From the NCBI RefSeq assembly GCF_000020325.1, contig NC_010730.1, positions 1,774,443 to 1,838,442 of the forward strand: DNA of 64,000 nt. Reading direction: 5' to 3'. The position numbers were made by a program, and so were the translations under genes. The notes under the pieces are model-generated. The model ran no database searches. It was given only the letters and a program-made list of their open reading frames with translations, and was not told the DNA's origin. The DNA comes from Sulfurihydrogenibium sp. YO3AOP1. Lineage in GTDB: Bacteria > Aquificota > Aquificia > Aquificales > Hydrogenothermaceae. This document shows, piece after piece, positions 1 through 7,728 of this stretch (its first letter is position 1; every line of letters starts with the position of its first letter).

Positions 1-165
1 ATTCAATTTTCAATTTTATTATATACAATTTTTATGCCAATTTTTTAGTTTTGTGTTTTCCTGTTATTTACTTATCGTTTATAAATATACCAAACTTTAC
101 TTTTTTGCATTTTGGCAAATTGCAAAAGAAAGTGAAGAAGTAAGAAGGTGGGAGGGAAAGAATAG

Positions 166-1462
166 GGGAGTTAAAATAATGTTGTGTCTAAATAAAATTA
201 TAAGGAGGAGTAGTAATGGATAAGAAAGAATACTTTGAAAAAATATTAGACAGATCTACCGAAGAATTAGTAAAAGAACTTTTCCCAAACGGTATAACAA
301 CTCAAGAAGAAAAGATAGGTATAAGAAAGCTTTTAGAATCTGTTGTGGAACTGATTATGAATCAGGAAAGAAATTTCTTCCTTGAAAATGATGAAGACAA
401 CAAAGCAAACGGATATTATGAAAGAAGCCTAAATACTGGTTCTTTCAAGCTTAACATAAATGTCCCAAGAGATAGAAAGGGTAGATTTAGACCACAAATA
501 TTACCTGACCCTTACAAAAGAGTTAATGAAGATTACATAAACCTTCTTATGAGTTTAGTATCCAATGGATACTCAGAAAGCAAGATAGATTCTACATTAA
601 AAAGCTTGGGCTTAAACTACTCAAAACAACATATGGATAAAATCAAAAAAGAGCTTATAGAAAGACTTAATGATTTTAAAACAAGAGAGCTTCCATCGGA
701 TGCATTTGTACTGTATATAGACGCATATCACTGTGATATAAAAGAGAAAAACAAAATCAGAAAGGCTTCTGTCTATGTAGTTCTTGGAATAGATTTACAA
801 GGAAATAAAGATATATTTGGATTTTATACATTTTTCAGTAGTGAAAATAAAGCAGACTGGATAAAAGTATTCAATGATTTAATAGATAGAGGACTAAAAA
901 GGGTAATGCTTATAGTAAGTGATGATTTTCCTGGGATAACAAAAGCCATAGAAACACTATTTCCTTATACAGACCATCAGCTATGTTTAGTCCATTTACA
1001 AAGAAACGTTAGAAATCAGATGGATAAAGAAGATTCACAAGTATTTAACAAAGAACTGAAAAACATAAAAGAAAACAGCTTAGATTATGAAGATGGATTA
1101 GAAAAATTAGATGATTTATGCGGTAGATTTAAGTCTAAATATCCAAGCTTTATAAAACATATTCAATCTAACAAAGAGAGATACTTATGTTTTTTAAAAT
1201 ATCCAGAAAATCTAAGAAAGCACATATACACAACAAATCCAGTTGAAAGTGTTAATAGCATGATAGAAAAGGTAAGAATAAATTTAGGTGGATATTTTCA
1301 ATCTGTGGACATTCTTGAGATAAATCTGCTTATACAAAGAGACAATTTAAAGAATGGAAAATGGAAAAAGCCTATACCTGCTTTTAAAGGAGTCTCTTAT
1401 GAAATTTTACAATTGTTTAATAAAAAGTTTTCAATCCAGACACAAAATTATTGACAAGTCTC
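166..1462 (+). mobile_element. IS256-family insertion sequence, apparently complete
   Basis: The element holds one transposase gene. Its left end reads GGGAGTTAAAATAATG then TTGTGTCT (166-189). The right end, ...AGACACAAAATTATTGACAAGTCTC, is an imperfect inverted repeat of it: the innermost 15 bases (AATAATGTTGTGTCT against AATAATTTTGTGTCT) differ at one position. The boundaries are supported by a second, internally deleted copy at 46738-47357 that starts and stops at the same bases. I did not find a convincing target duplication. The right flank runs straight into dispersed hairpin repeats. Confidence 0.85.
216..1454 (+). CDS. IS256-family (mutator-type) transposase
   Basis: A DDE transposase of 412 aa, the usual length for IS256 elements, which cuts and joins the element's ends. 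The catalytic triad is readable: the first Asp in YIDAYHCD (about residue 169), the second in IVSDDFPG (about 233), and the Glu in the NPVESVNSMIEKVR block near residue 348. The CLVHLQRN segment after the second Asp is typical of the family. A strong ribosome site (AAGGAGGAG) lies 8 bases before ATG 216. The reading frame is intact, so this copy could be active. The 46795-47349 copy is nearly identical in what remains of it, which implies recent transposition. Confidence 0.95.
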   Translation: MDKKEYFEKILDRSTEELVKELFPNGITTQEEKIGIRKLLESVVELIMNQERNFFLENDEDNKANGYYERSLNTGSFKLNINVPRDRKGRFRPQILPDPYKRVNEDYINLLMSLVSNGYSESKIDSTLKSLGLNYSKQHMDKIKKELIERLNDFKTRELPSDAFVLYIDAYHCDIKEKNKIRKASVYVVLGIDLQGNKDIFGFYTFFSSENKADWIKVFNDLIDRGLKRVMLIVSDDFPGITKAIETLFPYTDHQLCLVHLQRNVRNQMDKEDSQVFNKELKNIKENSLDYEDGLEKLDDLCGRFKSKYPSFIKHIQSNKERYLCFLKYPENLRKHIYTTNPVESVNSMIEKVRINLGGYFQSVDILEINLLIQRDNLKNGKWKKPIPAFKGVSYEILQLFNKKFSIQTQNY

Positions 1463-1720
1463 AAGAATAGATTCTTCGCTATCGCTCAGAATGACGTCAT
1501 TGGATCGTTCTTTGTCATCCTGAGGGCTTTAGCCCGAAGGATCTCATGTTTTAATGTCTATTGAAAACAAAAAATGAGATTCTTCGCTAACGCTCAGAAT
1601 GACGGAATGGGAACATGCAAAGACAGAGATTCTTCGCTTACGCTCAGAATGACAGACTTAGGAGACATAAAAGAAGGAGATTCTTCGCTGACGCTCAGAA
1701 TGGCATCATCGGTGTTTTGG
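1463..1720. repeat. Cluster of five dispersed hairpin repeats
   Basis: The space between the IS256 element and the 3' end of lpxC holds five units of the window-wide hairpin family: 1471-1492, 1517-1542, 1579-1600, 1629-1650 and 1680-1701. The 1517-1542 unit is the clearest: ATCCT, GA, GGGCT, TT, AGCCC, GA, AGGAT, a perfect double stem interrupted by a tandem G-A internal loop. The other four are the ATTCT type in reverse orientation and differ only in one to three loop bases. They may act as a terminator for lpxC, but no U-tract follows any of them. Confidence 0.8.
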
Positions 1721-2620
1721 TTAACCTACCAAAGCCTCTTTATAATTTGGAATAAAATTTAAAACTTCTGATGCTGGTTTAATTGTAAAAAGTGAGTTTT
1801 CTACCAATGTTTTTACAAACATAGCATTTAATCTGTGTCCGCCTTTAAAAGAGTAAACTTCTGCAACCAAAGGATAGCCAAGCAGATACAAATCACCGAT
1901 TAAATCCAATACTTTATGTCTTACAGGCTCGTCTTCAAATCTTAAACCCTCTTCGTTTATTACCTGATTGTTATGAAAAACAACAGCATTTTCAAGAGAC
2001 CCGCCTTTGGCAAGACCGTTCTTCTTTAAGTACTCTACTTCTTCTAAAAAGCAATAAGTTCTTGCTGTATAAACACCTTCATAAGACTCTTTTTCATAAG
2101 GTATGTATGTAAAGCTTTTATTTCCGATAATATCATTATTATAGTTTGCTTGATATGTAATTTTTATTTCATTTGATGGCTTTGCCATAATAAATTTATC
2201 TTCTATTTCAACCTTTACAGGTTCTTCTAAAACTGCATACAATTTTTCTTCGTTAAGTGTTTTAATTCCGGCTTCTTTTATCCTTTCAACAAAACCTTTG
2301 CTGCTTCCATCAAGGATTGGCAACTCCTCGCCTATTAACTCAATATAAACATTATCAATTCCGGTAAAATAAAGTGCTGCCATTAAATGCTCTATTGTCC
2401 TAACTGAAACGCCGTCTTTGTATAAAGTTGTTGAATATTCAAAGCTATGAGCATAATCTATCTTTGCAGGTATAACTACATTATTTTTAATAAAGTTTAT
2501 TCCTTCATTTTTATTTGCAGGAAAAAGTTTTATTTTAACATTATCTCCTGAGTGTAAGCCTATTCCCTCAATGATTATTGGTTTTTTTATTGTTCTTTGA
2601 AATTGACAGATCATAATCAT
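1721..2620 (-). CDS. lpxC: UDP-3-O-acyl-N-acetylglucosamine deacetylase LpxC
   Basis: Zinc-dependent deacetylase that catalyses the committed step of lipid A synthesis in the cytoplasm. At 299 aa it has the normal family length. Zinc ligands are visible: His78 in the EHLMAAL motif, and His235 and Asp239 in RHKVLDLIGD. The catalytic His262 lies in KGGHRLN. The N-terminal GIGLHSG motif is present. ATG 2614 (M3) is an alternative start two codons downstream. The gene stands alone on the minus strand between two mobile-element zones. Its presence shows that the organism makes a lipid A-containing outer membrane. Confidence 0.97.
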   Translation of the reverse strand: MIMICQFQRTIKKPIIIEGIGLHSGDNVKIKLFPANKNEGINFIKNNVVIPAKIDYAHSFEYSTTLYKDGVSVRTIEHLMAALYFTGIDNVYIELIGEELPILDGSSKGFVERIKEAGIKTLNEEKLYAVLEEPVKVEIEDKFIMAKPSNEIKITYQANYNNDIIGNKSFTYIPYEKESYEGVYTARTYCFLEEVEYLKKNGLAKGGSLENAVVFHNNQVINEEGLRFEDEPVRHKVLDLIGDLYLLGYPLVAEVYSFKGGHRLNAMFVKTLVENSLFTIKPASEVLNFIPNYKEALVG

Positions 2621-2787
2621 TCTCCATATTTGTTTTTCGTTTAAAATCTATATGCAATTTTTATTCCAATCTTTGACATACGATTTAACAATAATTTTTG
2701 TAATATTATAATTTGAATTTTTGCAAATTTTCAAAAAGGTTGTTTAACTGCTAAACATTTTATTGCATTTTCTATTAAAACCTATAA

Positions 2788-3776
2788 GCCTGTTCCAAAA
2801 TTATTTCTTAAGTTAAAATTAAATACTCAAAATCAAAAAATAAAAATGTTCGCATGAGAAAAACAGGATTATCCTTTAAACAAATCTATAAACTTACAGA
2901 AAGATTTTTTAAAAAGATTAAACATAAGGAAAAGAAAAATAGTCAAAGAGGTAGACCAAGAAAGTACAAAGATGAATTTATAATAGCTATATTTCTATAT
3001 CAAACACTAAAACAATATTCTTATAGAGAAGTTCTTCAAGAACTTAAATATCTTAGCTTTAAAACCCCTTCTCTGAATGACTATCATTATAGGATTAAAC
3101 AGCTTAATGAAAACATTTTAAAATTACTGCTGGAAAAAACAGGACAGTATTTTAATGAAAAAATTAAAGATAAATACAGTGCTACATAGCAGATGCTACA
3201 GGTTTTGCCTATGGAGATATTTATAGCCTTAAATGGAGAAGAGGAATAGAGGTAAAACAGATAAAATCTCATATAAGACTTGAGGTTATTATAGCAGTAG
3301 ATAACAAAGGTAAAGCGTTAATTTTGGGATGTGAAACAGGTAAAGCCTATGCAAGTGAAATAAAGATGTTAAATCAGATATTAAACAAAGTAGATTTTAT
3401 CAAAGGACTACCTTTTATAGCCGATAAAGGCTATGATTCAATAAGCGTAATACAAAAAATCTTAGACATCGGACTTATCCCTGCTATAAAGATAAAGGAA
3501 ACTCTTAGAGTAAAAATAAAGCATCCATTGAGACGGTTATCAAAGGAAAATTGGTTAAAGTATGGAAAGAAAAGATATAGCATAGAATCTTTATTTGGTA
3601 ATATAAAGAACAAAGCAAATTCAGTGTTTAAAGTTAAAAGAGAAGATATAGCTAAGAAGTTAGCTATTGCTTGGACTATTCTTTGGAATTTTTACATGAT
3701 TTTAATTTATGTATTTTTGTTTATCCTATCAGTCTTAATTTTAAGAAGAAGTTTTTTTTGATTTTTGGAACAGTCT
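2788..3776 (+). mobile_element. IS4-type insertion sequence, transposase frameshifted
   Basis: A 989-bp element whose ends form an inverted repeat: GCCTGTTCCAAAATTATT on the left and, reverse-complemented, GACTGTTCCAAAAATC on the right. It is flanked by a direct repeat TAAAACCTATAA (2776-2787 and 3778-3789), about 12 bp, which fits the long target duplications of the IS4 family. The same 5'-flank word recurs once more after the adjacent MITE at 3941-3950. The transposase needs one frameshift to be read through. Its terminal sequences are shared with the non-autonomous repeats scattered over the window. Confidence 0.8.
2854..3761 (+). pseudogene. IS4/IS5-superfamily DDE transposase, frameshifted
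   Basis: The reading frame from ATG 2854 stops at 3189, but the neighbouring frame continues from about 3180 with CYIADATGF, the first-Asp motif of this transposase class. It then has IADKGYDS (second Asp) and RYSIESLFGNIKNK (Glu, with the Y-x-x-E spacing typical of the group) and ends at 3761. Joined, the two parts give about 302 aa, a normal length. The break falls near 3178-3183 and looks like a single-base change. A functional product would need frameshifting, so I call it a pseudogene. The ends it recognises are carried by many short repeats nearby. Confidence 0.85.
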
Positions 3777-3789
3777 CTAAAACCTATAA

Positions 3790-3939
3790 GAGTGTTCCAA
3801 AATTTTCGTAAGTTCGCCTTTTTGCCATCCTGAGAACTTTAGTCCTAAGAATCTCCTCTTTTGATTTTTTGATTTGAAAAGAAAAACAGAAGATTCTTCA
3901 CCGACCACAAAATAATTGTGTGGATTTTCGAACAGCCTC
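3790..3939 (+). repeat. MITE-like repeat, copy next to the IS4-type element
   Basis: A ~150-bp non-coding repeat. It starts GAGTGTTCCAAAATTTTCGTAAG and ends GTGTGGATTTTCGAACAGCC, so its termini are degenerate versions of the IS4-type ends. Inside are a hairpin unit (3827-3852, partly decayed) and the conserved linker TCTTTTGATTTTTTGA then TTTGAAAAGAAAAAC. It sits directly after the IS4-type element. Both are flanked by copies of TAAAACCTAT, as expected if the same transposase inserted them at the same site. Confidence 0.7.
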
Positions 3940-3949
3940 CTAAAACCTA

Positions 3950-3978
3950 TTGACAAGATAGATATTTTGATATATAAT
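3950..3978 (+). promoter_or_regulatory. Consensus sigma-70 promoter for the IS607 operon
   Basis: TTGACA (3950-3955), a 17-base spacer and TATAAT (3973-3978) match the housekeeping consensus perfectly. The ATG of the serine recombinase follows at 4011. The -35 hexamer overlaps the end of the flanking repeat TAAAACCTATTGACA, so part of the promoter may come from sequence outside the element. Confidence 0.8.
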
Positions 3979-4010
3979 ATTAGAAAATAAAAGTTTGTTT
4001 AAAGGCGAGC

Positions 4011-4616
4011 ATGTATAAAATCGGTCAGTTTTCAAAGCTTACAGGTATTTCAATATCTACTTTAAGATTGTGGGATAAAAAAGGAATATTAAAGCCTGAA
4101 TTTAAAACACCACGTGGAGAAAGAAGATATAGCGAAGCTCAATTGCAGTATATTCTTCAAAAGAAATCAGATGCACCACGTATTAATGTTGGCTATGCAA
4201 GAGTAAGTTCAAAGAAACAAGAAGATGATTTAAAAAGACAAATTGAATTATTAGAATTGTTTTTAGCAAAACAAGGCAAGCCTTTTAAAATAATAAGCGA
4301 TATGGGAAGTGGAATAAATTATTCAAAATCAGGATTAAAAGAACTGTTAAAACTGATATCATCAAATCAAGTAGATACAATTTATGTTTTATACAAAGAT
4401 AGGCTTGTTAGATTTGGTTTTGAGTTAATAGAAGAATTTGCAAAACTTCATAACACAAAAATTGAAATAATGAATCAAACGGAAGATAAAATAGATGAAG
4501 AAGAATTGGTAGAAGATATTTTAAACATAATCCATGTTTTTTCTCGTAAATTAAACGGTAAAAAAAGTCATATAAACAAGAAAATAGCTCAAAGGCTTTT
4601 AGATGAAAAACAGTAA
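4011..4616 (+). CDS. tnpA: IS607 serine recombinase (OrfA/TnpA)
   Basis: Site-specific recombinase that moves the element through a circular intermediate. Residues 1-50 form a MerR-type winged helix-turn-helix (KIGQFSKLTGISISTLRLWDK). This is followed by the resolvase core with the catalytic serine in GYARVSS (about residue 66) and the DDLKRQIELLE helix. The C-terminal part carries YVLYKDRLVRFGFE, the conserved Arg-containing motif of IS607 recombinases. At 201 aa it is the usual length. It is driven by a consensus promoter and overlaps tnpB. Confidence 0.95.
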   Translation: MYKIGQFSKLTGISISTLRLWDKKGILKPEFKTPRGERRYSEAQLQYILQKKSDAPRINVGYARVSSKKQEDDLKRQIELLELFLAKQGKPFKIISDMGSGINYSKSGLKELLKLISSNQVDTIYVLYKDRLVRFGFELIEEFAKLHNTKIEIMNQTEDKIDEEELVEDILNIIHVFSRKLNGKKSHINKKIAQRLLDEKQ

Positions 4617-6219
4617 TAAGAAAAAGAAAAACAGCAAAAAAGAACTATCTCAAAATACAGAACTTAGAGTATTTTCTATTAGAATAAAAAACGATAAATT
4701 AGAAAAAGAACTAAAACATTTACTTTTTACTTACAAACATTTTGAGAATATATTACTAATACTTATCAGTCAAAACTATAATCTATACAAAGATGGCAAA
4801 GATACAAACGATTTCAAACTTCTTACTTCTCCGCAGCTTATGAGAAATGCTCTGTATGATTATAATTCTAAGCATTCAACACAGCTGGAATATCTCAAAA
4901 ATAAATACAAAGATAATCAATTATGGCAAGCACTGAAAGAGACTGCTAAGAAATTAAAACCACACAATGTAGTTGAAATTATAAAGAGAGTGAAAGCAAA
5001 CTTTAAAACGTATTTTACTAACTTAGAAACTTACAAACAAAATCCAAATCTATTTACAGGAATGCCAAAACCACCTAAACCTAAAAAGCTTTCCAAGATA
5101 ATAGATTACTCAGTAGAATTAGATAAATACAACTCTTTGTCTTTTACAAGATTAGAAAAAGAAAACTTGGTAGGCATTAACTTATCTGACCATATGGTAT
5201 ATATACACATAGATAAAAGACAAATTGAAAAGCTTGCAGAAGTAAGCAAGCTATACTCAGCAAGGCTTGTTTATGATAATGATAATTTGTATTTACAAAT
5301 TAGCTACTTAAAAAACATCTCACGTTTCACATCTCACGTTTCACATAAATACGCAAGCATAGATATTGGGGTAAACAATCTAATGGCTGTGTTTGTTGAT
5401 GATGAAACCACTTCGTCATTAATAGTAGATGGTAAACCTTTTAAAGATTATAATTCGAAATTCAACAGACTTATACCCAAACTAAACGAAAGTAAGTCAA
5501 AGGAAGTAGCAGAATGGGCTGTATCTAAAACAGGTTCTAAATATCCTGCAAAATACACAGAAAAAGGTAAGAAAATTGGTAAGTTTATAAGCTATTTATA
5601 TGCAAAAAGAAACAGGTTTTTTCACGATCAATTTCACAAGATGGCTAAGCGTGTAGTTGAATATTTATATTTGCACGGAATAACAGATTTATTTATATCT
5701 AGAAACTTAGCAGAATTAAAAAATAATGGAGAATGTAATTTAGACAAAGCTACAAAACAAAGCTTCATTCAAATACCATTTATAAAACTATTACAAAACA
5801 TAGAATATAAAGCACAAGAATACGGAATAAACGTTCATTACGTAGATGAAAGATACACATCTAAGGCAAGTTGTATATCAGATGATATAGAAAGCATCCA
5901 AGAAAGCCCTGACTTGACTAATGCTTTCAATGGAAGGCGTGTTAAGAGGGGCTTATTCTTGGATACTATTATAAACAAAGTGTTTAATGCAGATATCAAC
6001 GGAGCAGTAAATCATATCAAAGTAGCGACAGGAAAAAGCTTTAGGTGGCTAAAAAACAAGCTATTTAAACTCTGCAACCCTATTAAAATTAAAAGCGACT
6101 ACGAATTCTGTAGGCTACTTAAAAACCTACAGAATAGTGGGTCGGGTAATTCTGTGCCGTTTATCGGTGTGGAGGCGTCGCAGTCTAACAAGCTGATAGA
6201 AAATATCAGTTTTTGTTAG
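4603..6219 (+). CDS. tnpB: TnpB RNA-guided nuclease of the IS607 element
   Basis: Member of the TnpB family, the ancestors of Cas12, which cut DNA using an RNA derived from the element's right end. RuvC motifs are readable: Asp in SIDIGVNN (about 254), Glu in ISRNLAELKNNG (about 371) and the final Asp in NADINGAVNH (about 464). The usual zinc-finger CxxC...CxxC is absent; instead the protein has YTSKASCISDD...FNGRRVKRGLF, a known variant form. At 538 aa it is longer than most TnpBs (about 400). Bases 5319-5346 contain a perfect 14-bp tandem duplication, in a stretch encoding an insertion just before the first RuvC strand. Confidence 0.92.
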   Translation: MKNSNKKKKNSKKELSQNTELRVFSIRIKNDKLEKELKHLLFTYKHFENILLILISQNYNLYKDGKDTNDFKLLTSPQLMRNALYDYNSKHSTQLEYLKNKYKDNQLWQALKETAKKLKPHNVVEIIKRVKANFKTYFTNLETYKQNPNLFTGMPKPPKPKKLSKIIDYSVELDKYNSLSFTRLEKENLVGINLSDHMVYIHIDKRQIEKLAEVSKLYSARLVYDNDNLYLQISYLKNISRFTSHVSHKYASIDIGVNNLMAVFVDDETTSSLIVDGKPFKDYNSKFNRLIPKLNESKSKEVAEWAVSKTGSKYPAKYTEKGKKIGKFISYLYAKRNRFFHDQFHKMAKRVVEYLYLHGITDLFISRNLAELKNNGECNLDKATKQSFIQIPFIKLLQNIEYKAQEYGINVHYVDERYTSKASCISDDIESIQESPDLTNAFNGRRVKRGLFLDTIINKVFNADINGAVNHIKVATGKSFRWLKNKLFKLCNPIKIKSDYEFCRLLKNLQNSGSGNSVPFIGVEASQSNKLIENISFC

Positions 6220-6239
6220 GCGTAAGTCGACGGAGTCAA
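6110..6239 (+). ncRNA. Candidate omega/right-end RNA of TnpB
   Basis: TnpB guide RNAs come from the 3' end of tnpB and end at the element boundary. Here 6184-6218 forms a strong hairpin: CTAACAA, then CTGATA-gaaaa-TATCAG, then TTGTTAG. The flanking GGCGTCG (6171-6177) and CGACGG (6229-6234) can pair around it. This GC-rich structured tail is unlike the AT-rich coding sequence. If the boundary is after GTCAA (6239), the guide would be the next ~16 bases, inside the start of the downstream gene. The 5' limit of the RNA is a guess. Confidence 0.5.
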
Positions 6240-6242
6240 AAG

Positions 6243-7118
6243 ATGTTAGATATAGAGTTTTTAAATGAAAAAGCAACAAAGCTAAAATCAGCCTTAAAAA
6301 AGATAAAGCAGATAATAGATTTTGGAGAGGATGCATTTTTAAAAACTCCGATGTATCCAGATAGAGTTAAATACCATCTTATAATTTTATACGATGAACT
6401 TGAAGCGATAGCTTGTCATATTCTTTCTAATTATTACAATGACAAAATAAAAGAAAACTGTATAGAAAAGCTATCAAAAGATACGATTTTCTCAGAAAAG
6501 CTAAATAGAATTTTTGCAGATTTTAACGAGTTTAAAAATAAAGTATTTCAAGAAAATTTTAGCTACTTGGAAAAACAGCTCTATCATTTAACAAAAAATA
6601 TAGTTGAAACCTTGGATACATTGTTTATAAAAGAACTTTCAGATGTGGTAAAACAGCTAAAAGAAAAACAGCCAAAGCTTGCTATACCTGTAAATCTTGT
6701 AAAAGTCAATCATTATGCTTCTGCTATAAAAGGAGAAGTAAAAAGATTAGAGACTTTTTCTAAAATGAGCGAGCAAGAATTTAAAAATAATAGCTTTGCA
6801 ATTGATAGAAGCAGGTATTTTATCGTCGTTGCAATAGACAGTGCGCTATGGATTTGTAGACATGTTTCAAGACAGCTTAAATTAAAGCCTTCAAAAGACT
6901 GCTTTAAATCTTTGACTGAAAATGGTTGTTTATCTGTGGAGCTTACAGAAAAGCTTGATAAAATTTCTCAGCTTAGAAATGACTTAGCAGACCCAACAAA
7001 AAGCGTTGATTTAGATTTTCTTTATAAATTGGTAAAAGGTGATTTTAAAGCTTTAATGGATAGATTTATTTTAGAAGTTGCTAAGTCTATCAAGGAAGGA
7101 TGTAAAGGGAAGGGGTGA
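6243..7118 (+). CDS. Tandem HepT-like (DUF86-type) protein, unknown function
   Basis: This 292-aa protein looks like two diverged copies of a HEPN/HepT-like helical domain. Repeat one covers about residues 10-140 (YPDRVKYHLIILYDELEAIACHIL) and repeat two about 165-290 (IDRSRYFIVVAIDSALWICRHVSRQL). HepT toxins carry an R-N-x-x-x-H-x-Y catalytic motif. Repeat two has RNDLADP at that point, so His and Tyr are missing and it is probably not an RNase. No nucleotidyltransferase partner lies beside it. I chose ATG 6243 because GGAG precedes it and the upstream in-frame codons belong to the IS607 end. The IS insertion may have removed its original promoter. Confidence 0.6.
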   Translation: MLDIEFLNEKATKLKSALKKIKQIIDFGEDAFLKTPMYPDRVKYHLIILYDELEAIACHILSNYYNDKIKENCIEKLSKDTIFSEKLNRIFADFNEFKNKVFQENFSYLEKQLYHLTKNIVETLDTLFIKELSDVVKQLKEKQPKLAIPVNLVKVNHYASAIKGEVKRLETFSKMSEQEFKNNSFAIDRSRYFIVVAIDSALWICRHVSRQLKLKPSKDCFKSLTENGCLSVELTEKLDKISQLRNDLADPTKSVDLDFLYKLVKGDFKALMDRFILEVAKSIKEGCKGKG

Positions 7119-7188
7119 GAAAGTGAGAAGTGAGAAGTAAGAAAGGGAGGAGATTCATTCTTAAAAATCACTTTTCCGCTTCTTAACT
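7119..7188. repeat. GTGAGAA-type simple repeat
   Basis: Directly after the stop codon, GTGAGAAAGTGAGAAG then TGAGAAGTAAGAAA is a degenerate ~7-base periodic tract. The same purine-rich word appears after several other stop codons (for example 26317, 40102, 47507). It separates two convergent genes, and nothing resembling a terminator hairpin with a U-tract was seen. Confidence 0.5.
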
Positions 7189-7728
7189 TCAAAAACTACT
7201 TAGCATAGAAATTGCTTTTTTTAATGCCTCTTTAATGTCTTTTGTTTCTTTTATAACTTTTTTTGCAACGTTTACAGACTCTTTTTTATCATATCCTAAA
7301 TTTACCAATGCAGAAACTAATTGACTTAGCTCATCTGATTCGTTAAACTCTATCTTTCCTTTTAGCTCTACTATTATCCTTTGTGCTGTTTTATTGCCTA
7401 TTCCTTGAATTTCTGTAAGCTTATCAACATCTCCATTTTCCATGATTTCAATAAACTCTTCTACAGAAAAGTTAGAAATAATATTCAGTGCATGTTTTAC
7501 TCCAACGCCATGAATTTGAATAAGCTTTAAAAATAAATCTCTTTCTTCTTCTGAAACAAATCCTAAGAGTCTTACATCTTCTTGCCTTACAAGCAAATAA
7601 GTATAGACAATATTTTCTTTGAATTTTTCACTGTCCGGAACTTCTACTAAAAGACCAAATCCAAGTTTTTCTATAACTATATGATTTTTGTCTTTCTTTT
7701 TTATTTTTCCTTTTATATAATCAAACAT
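7189..7728 (-). CDS. ruvA: Holliday junction branch migration protein RuvA
   Basis: DNA-binding subunit that loads the RuvB motor on Holliday junctions. It is 179 aa. The N-terminal OB fold (1-62) begins MFDYIKGKI. Two helix-hairpin-helix motifs follow (IHGVGVKHALNII near 70-115 and IQGIGNKTAQRIIVELK near 105-125). The C-terminal RuvB-binding domain (about 133-179) has LVSALVNLGYDKKE. It overlaps the end of rlmN by 8 bases, so the two are co-transcribed. ruvB is not in the window. Confidence 0.96.
   Translation of the reverse strand: MFDYIKGKIKKKDKNHIVIEKLGFGLLVEVPDSEKFKENIVYTYLLVRQEDVRLLGFVSEEERDLFLKLIQIHGVGVKHALNIISNFSVEEFIEIMENGDVDKLTEIQGIGNKTAQRIIVELKGKIEFNESDELSQLVSALVNLGYDKKESVNVAKKVIKETKDIKEALKKAISMLSSF

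Larger units (their letters stand above)
4011..6239 (+). mobile_element. IS607-family element (serine recombinase plus TnpB)
   Basis: The two genes overlap by 14 bases in the order and spacing typical of IS607. The exact left end is not obvious and is probably within 3950-4010. The right end is inferred at about 6239, just after a structured segment ending GACGGAGTCAA. IS607 elements have no terminal inverted repeats, so the boundaries need comparison with an empty site. Both genes are open, so the element may be functional. Confidence 0.8.

Noticed and set aside
1463..1705. Evenly similar short repeats suggesting a CRISPR array
   Set aside because: Units are of unequal spacing and mixed orientation, spacers are not of constant length, similar units are scattered over the window and no cas genes are present.
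1574..1762. 62-codon open frame between the IS256 element and lpxC
   Set aside because: It is composed of repeated hairpin units (FANAQNDG, SSLTLRM repeated) and runs over the end of lpxC. Not a gene.
5860..5990. Zinc-finger motif in TnpB
   Set aside because: Only one Cys (KASCISDD) is present in the region. This is the variant TnpB type without the four-cysteine finger.
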